From NCBI RefSeq assembly GCF_042453785.1, contig NC_091661.1:29193501-29257500 (forward strand): 64,000 nucleotides of DNA. Reading direction: 5' to 3'. Within the stretch, counting starts at the first letter, position 1, and the number at the start of each line of letters is the position of its first letter. The DNA comes from Malus domestica (taxonomy: Eukaryota > Streptophyta > Magnoliopsida > Rosales > Rosaceae). The notes beneath the pieces are model-generated. The model made no database searches. It was given only the letters and a program-made list of their open reading frames with translations, and had not been told where the DNA came from. Positions 62,260 through 64,000 of this stretch are shown in pieces. The position numbers and the translations under genes were made by a program.

Positions 62260-64000
62260 ATGGTAACTGCTTCACAACTTCAGATTTTGCAATCTCCAAT
62301 TACTTGGTTGATTTCCTATGTGTCAACTTCTGTGAATGTCAAATTAGATGAATCTAATTACCTTAATTGGCATTTTCAAATGGAATTAATGCTGGAGGGA
62401 CATGAAATTATAGGGTTTGTTGATGGTTCGTCCCCATGTCCTCCTCGTTTTGTATCTTCTGGTTCTATTGCATTTGAAGTCAGTTATGGTAATTTATCTG
62501 CTAATATTGAAAATGATGAATATAAAGTGTGAAAAATGCACGATAGTGCACTTATGCAGTTGATAACTGCTACACTGTCACCTGTAGCTGTTTCTTGTGC
62601 TATAGGGAGTACTAGTTCTTAGGACATTTGGACTCATCTCAAATATAATTTTTCGACAGTTTCAAGAACTAGTATCTTTCAGATGAAGTGTGACTTACAA
62701 ACCATTAAAAAGGGTTCAAATTCAGCATCTCGGTATCTACAGAGAATCAAAGAAGCTTGCGATTATCTCTCTGCTGCAGGAGTGTTTTTTGAGGAGGAAG
62801 ATATTGCGATTTTGACCTTAAATGGATTACCTTCTGAATATAACACATTCAGATGTGTCATTCGTGGAAGAGAAAAGGTCATCCCATTGAAGGAATTTAG
62901 ATCTCAATTGCTTGCAGAAGAAGCAATTGTTGAAGCAAGTATTAATACTCAGATGTTGTTTGCCAAGTTGGCTACCAATGTTCCTACTACTGACAGGGGT
63001 TCTAATGATCAATCATCTGGCACTTCTCCTAATTCTGGGTAATCCAACTATGGATTTAGGCAGTACAACAACAAATACAAAGGCAAAAGCAAGTTCAATC
63101 AAGGAAATAAATTTAACATGCCAAGGCAGTCATATCACACTCAAACTCGAGTGCTTCCAACTCCAAGTCTAGGTGTTCTTGGTCATGCACCTCAGCAAGC
63201 TTATTGTGGTTATCCTGATCCTTATAATACTTGTCAACTGTGCTATTAAGAAAGGCACACTGCACCTTTCTGTCCTAATCAGTTTAGGTCTAAGCCTAAG
63301 TGTTACATTTGTGGTCAACAAAATCACATTGCTCATTATTGTTTTCACAAGGATAAAGATCCTCGTTTTTTACAACAACAGTTTGGCATGTCTCATAATT
63401 CCTCTACTCCACCATACTCTATGCAAGCAATGAACATTGTGTTTTCTTAACCCTCACAGTCAATACATGGCATGTCCTCCACTCAAGTTGTTTCTCCTCA
63501 AGTTTGGATTGCTGACTTTGGTGCAACCAACCATATGACTGCTGATTTCAACAACTTGACCTTGGCTACTCCTTATCCTACTTCTGAAACAGTTCAAACT
63601 GCTAATGGTGAAGGTCTACGAGTATCTCATATTGGGAGTACAATTCTCAAACCTCATATTCATTCCATTAAGTTGAATTCTATACTATATGTGCCTCAAT
63701 TGTCTCAAAACTTGTTATCTGTGCATCAAATTTGTCTAGACAATAACTGTTAGCTAATATTTGATGCATATAATTTTTGGATACAGGACAAGGCCACAAG
63801 GATGATATTGTTCAAGGGAATTTGCAGTAAAAGGCTATATCTAATACCCTCACTTGCCAATCATCATTCTACAACTCAGAAATTGATTTTGTAACCAAAA
63901 GCTTTTCTTGGTCAGCTTGTCACATCTATTATTTGGCATAATAGACTAGGTCATTCATCAAACCCCATTGTGTCTTTAATGCTTAGTAAAGCTCAAATAC
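62260..64000 (+). pseudogene. Copia gag-pol, one frame with seven stops, cut by window end
   Basis: Reading from the ATG at 62260, one frame runs to the window edge: gag (KLDESNYLNWHFQMELML, LQTIKKGSNSASRYLQRIKE), zinc knuckle CYICGQQNHIAHYC, protease region (VWIADFGATNHMT, with DFGAT for DSGAT) and pre-integrase (IIWHNRLGHSS). In-frame stops are at 62530 (TGA), 62620 (TAG), 63040, 63247 and 63448 (TAA), 63751 (TAG) and 63892 (TAA). I detect no frameshift. It belongs to the nested copia element and cannot make a full polyprotein. Confidence 0.9.

Larger units (their letters stand above)
58255..64000 (+). mobile_element. Ty1/copia retrotransposon, 3' end beyond window, split by nested element
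   Basis: The 5' LTR runs from about 58255 (TGTTAGAAATATAAG) to about 58503 and contains a CT microsatellite. Directly after it comes TGGTATCAA (58504), a methionine-tRNA type primer-binding site. The leader is interrupted at about 58594 by another LTR element and resumes at 62019. Gag begins at the ATG at 62260, and gag-protease-pre-integrase can be read to the window edge. The 3' LTR lies outside. Confidence 0.85.

Overview
The window is plant nuclear DNA: AT-rich, intron-containing genes, many MITEs and LTR retrotransposons, and eudicot gene families (SOC1-clade MADS-box, class III peroxidase, TCP, PPR). Gene content and transposon style suggest a woody rosid, possibly Rosaceae; that is an impression, not a proof. 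No prokaryotic, viral or organellar segment was recognised.

Left half (1-43.9 kb): a three-fold tandem segmental duplication. The ancestral unit reads MADS-box gene (minus), spacer, 2OG-Fe(II) oxygenase (plus), peroxidase (minus). Unit I (1 to about 10.2 kb) has MADS1, whose C-terminal exon is frameshifted and runs off the window, plus an oxygenase relic. Unit II (10.7-24.5 kb) has an intact MADS2, an oxygenase that lost its last two exons, and a peroxidase whose intron-1 acceptor is AC instead of AG. Unit III (24.5-43.9 kb) has MADS3 cut down to two exons, a Ty1/copia insertion (29.0-35.0 kb), an intact oxygenase and an intact peroxidase. Each family therefore keeps one clearly intact copy: MADS2 from unit II, oxygenase and peroxidase from unit III.

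Middle (45.3-53.2 kb): three intact single-copy genes, namely a class I TCP factor (plus), an E-class PPR protein (plus), and a PLP-dependent, molybdenum-cofactor-sulfurase-like protein (minus). From memory, the order MADS, oxygenase, peroxidase, TCP, PLP enzyme matches Arabidopsis At5g51860-At5g51920 (AGL72, AGL71, oxygenase, PRX66, TCP19, PLP transferase), so this looks like a conserved eudicot block.

Right end (53.3-64 kb): gene-poor DNA with fold-back MITEs, then a copia element (58.26 kb to beyond the window) interrupted by a non-autonomous LTR element (58.59-62.02 kb). The inner element carries a captured fragment of a COG8-like Golgi-tether gene and arrays of tandem repeats, including copies of its own LTR TATA module.

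Exon limits were placed by hand from GT/AG sites, reading-frame continuity and comparison between copies. Identity percentages were not computed.
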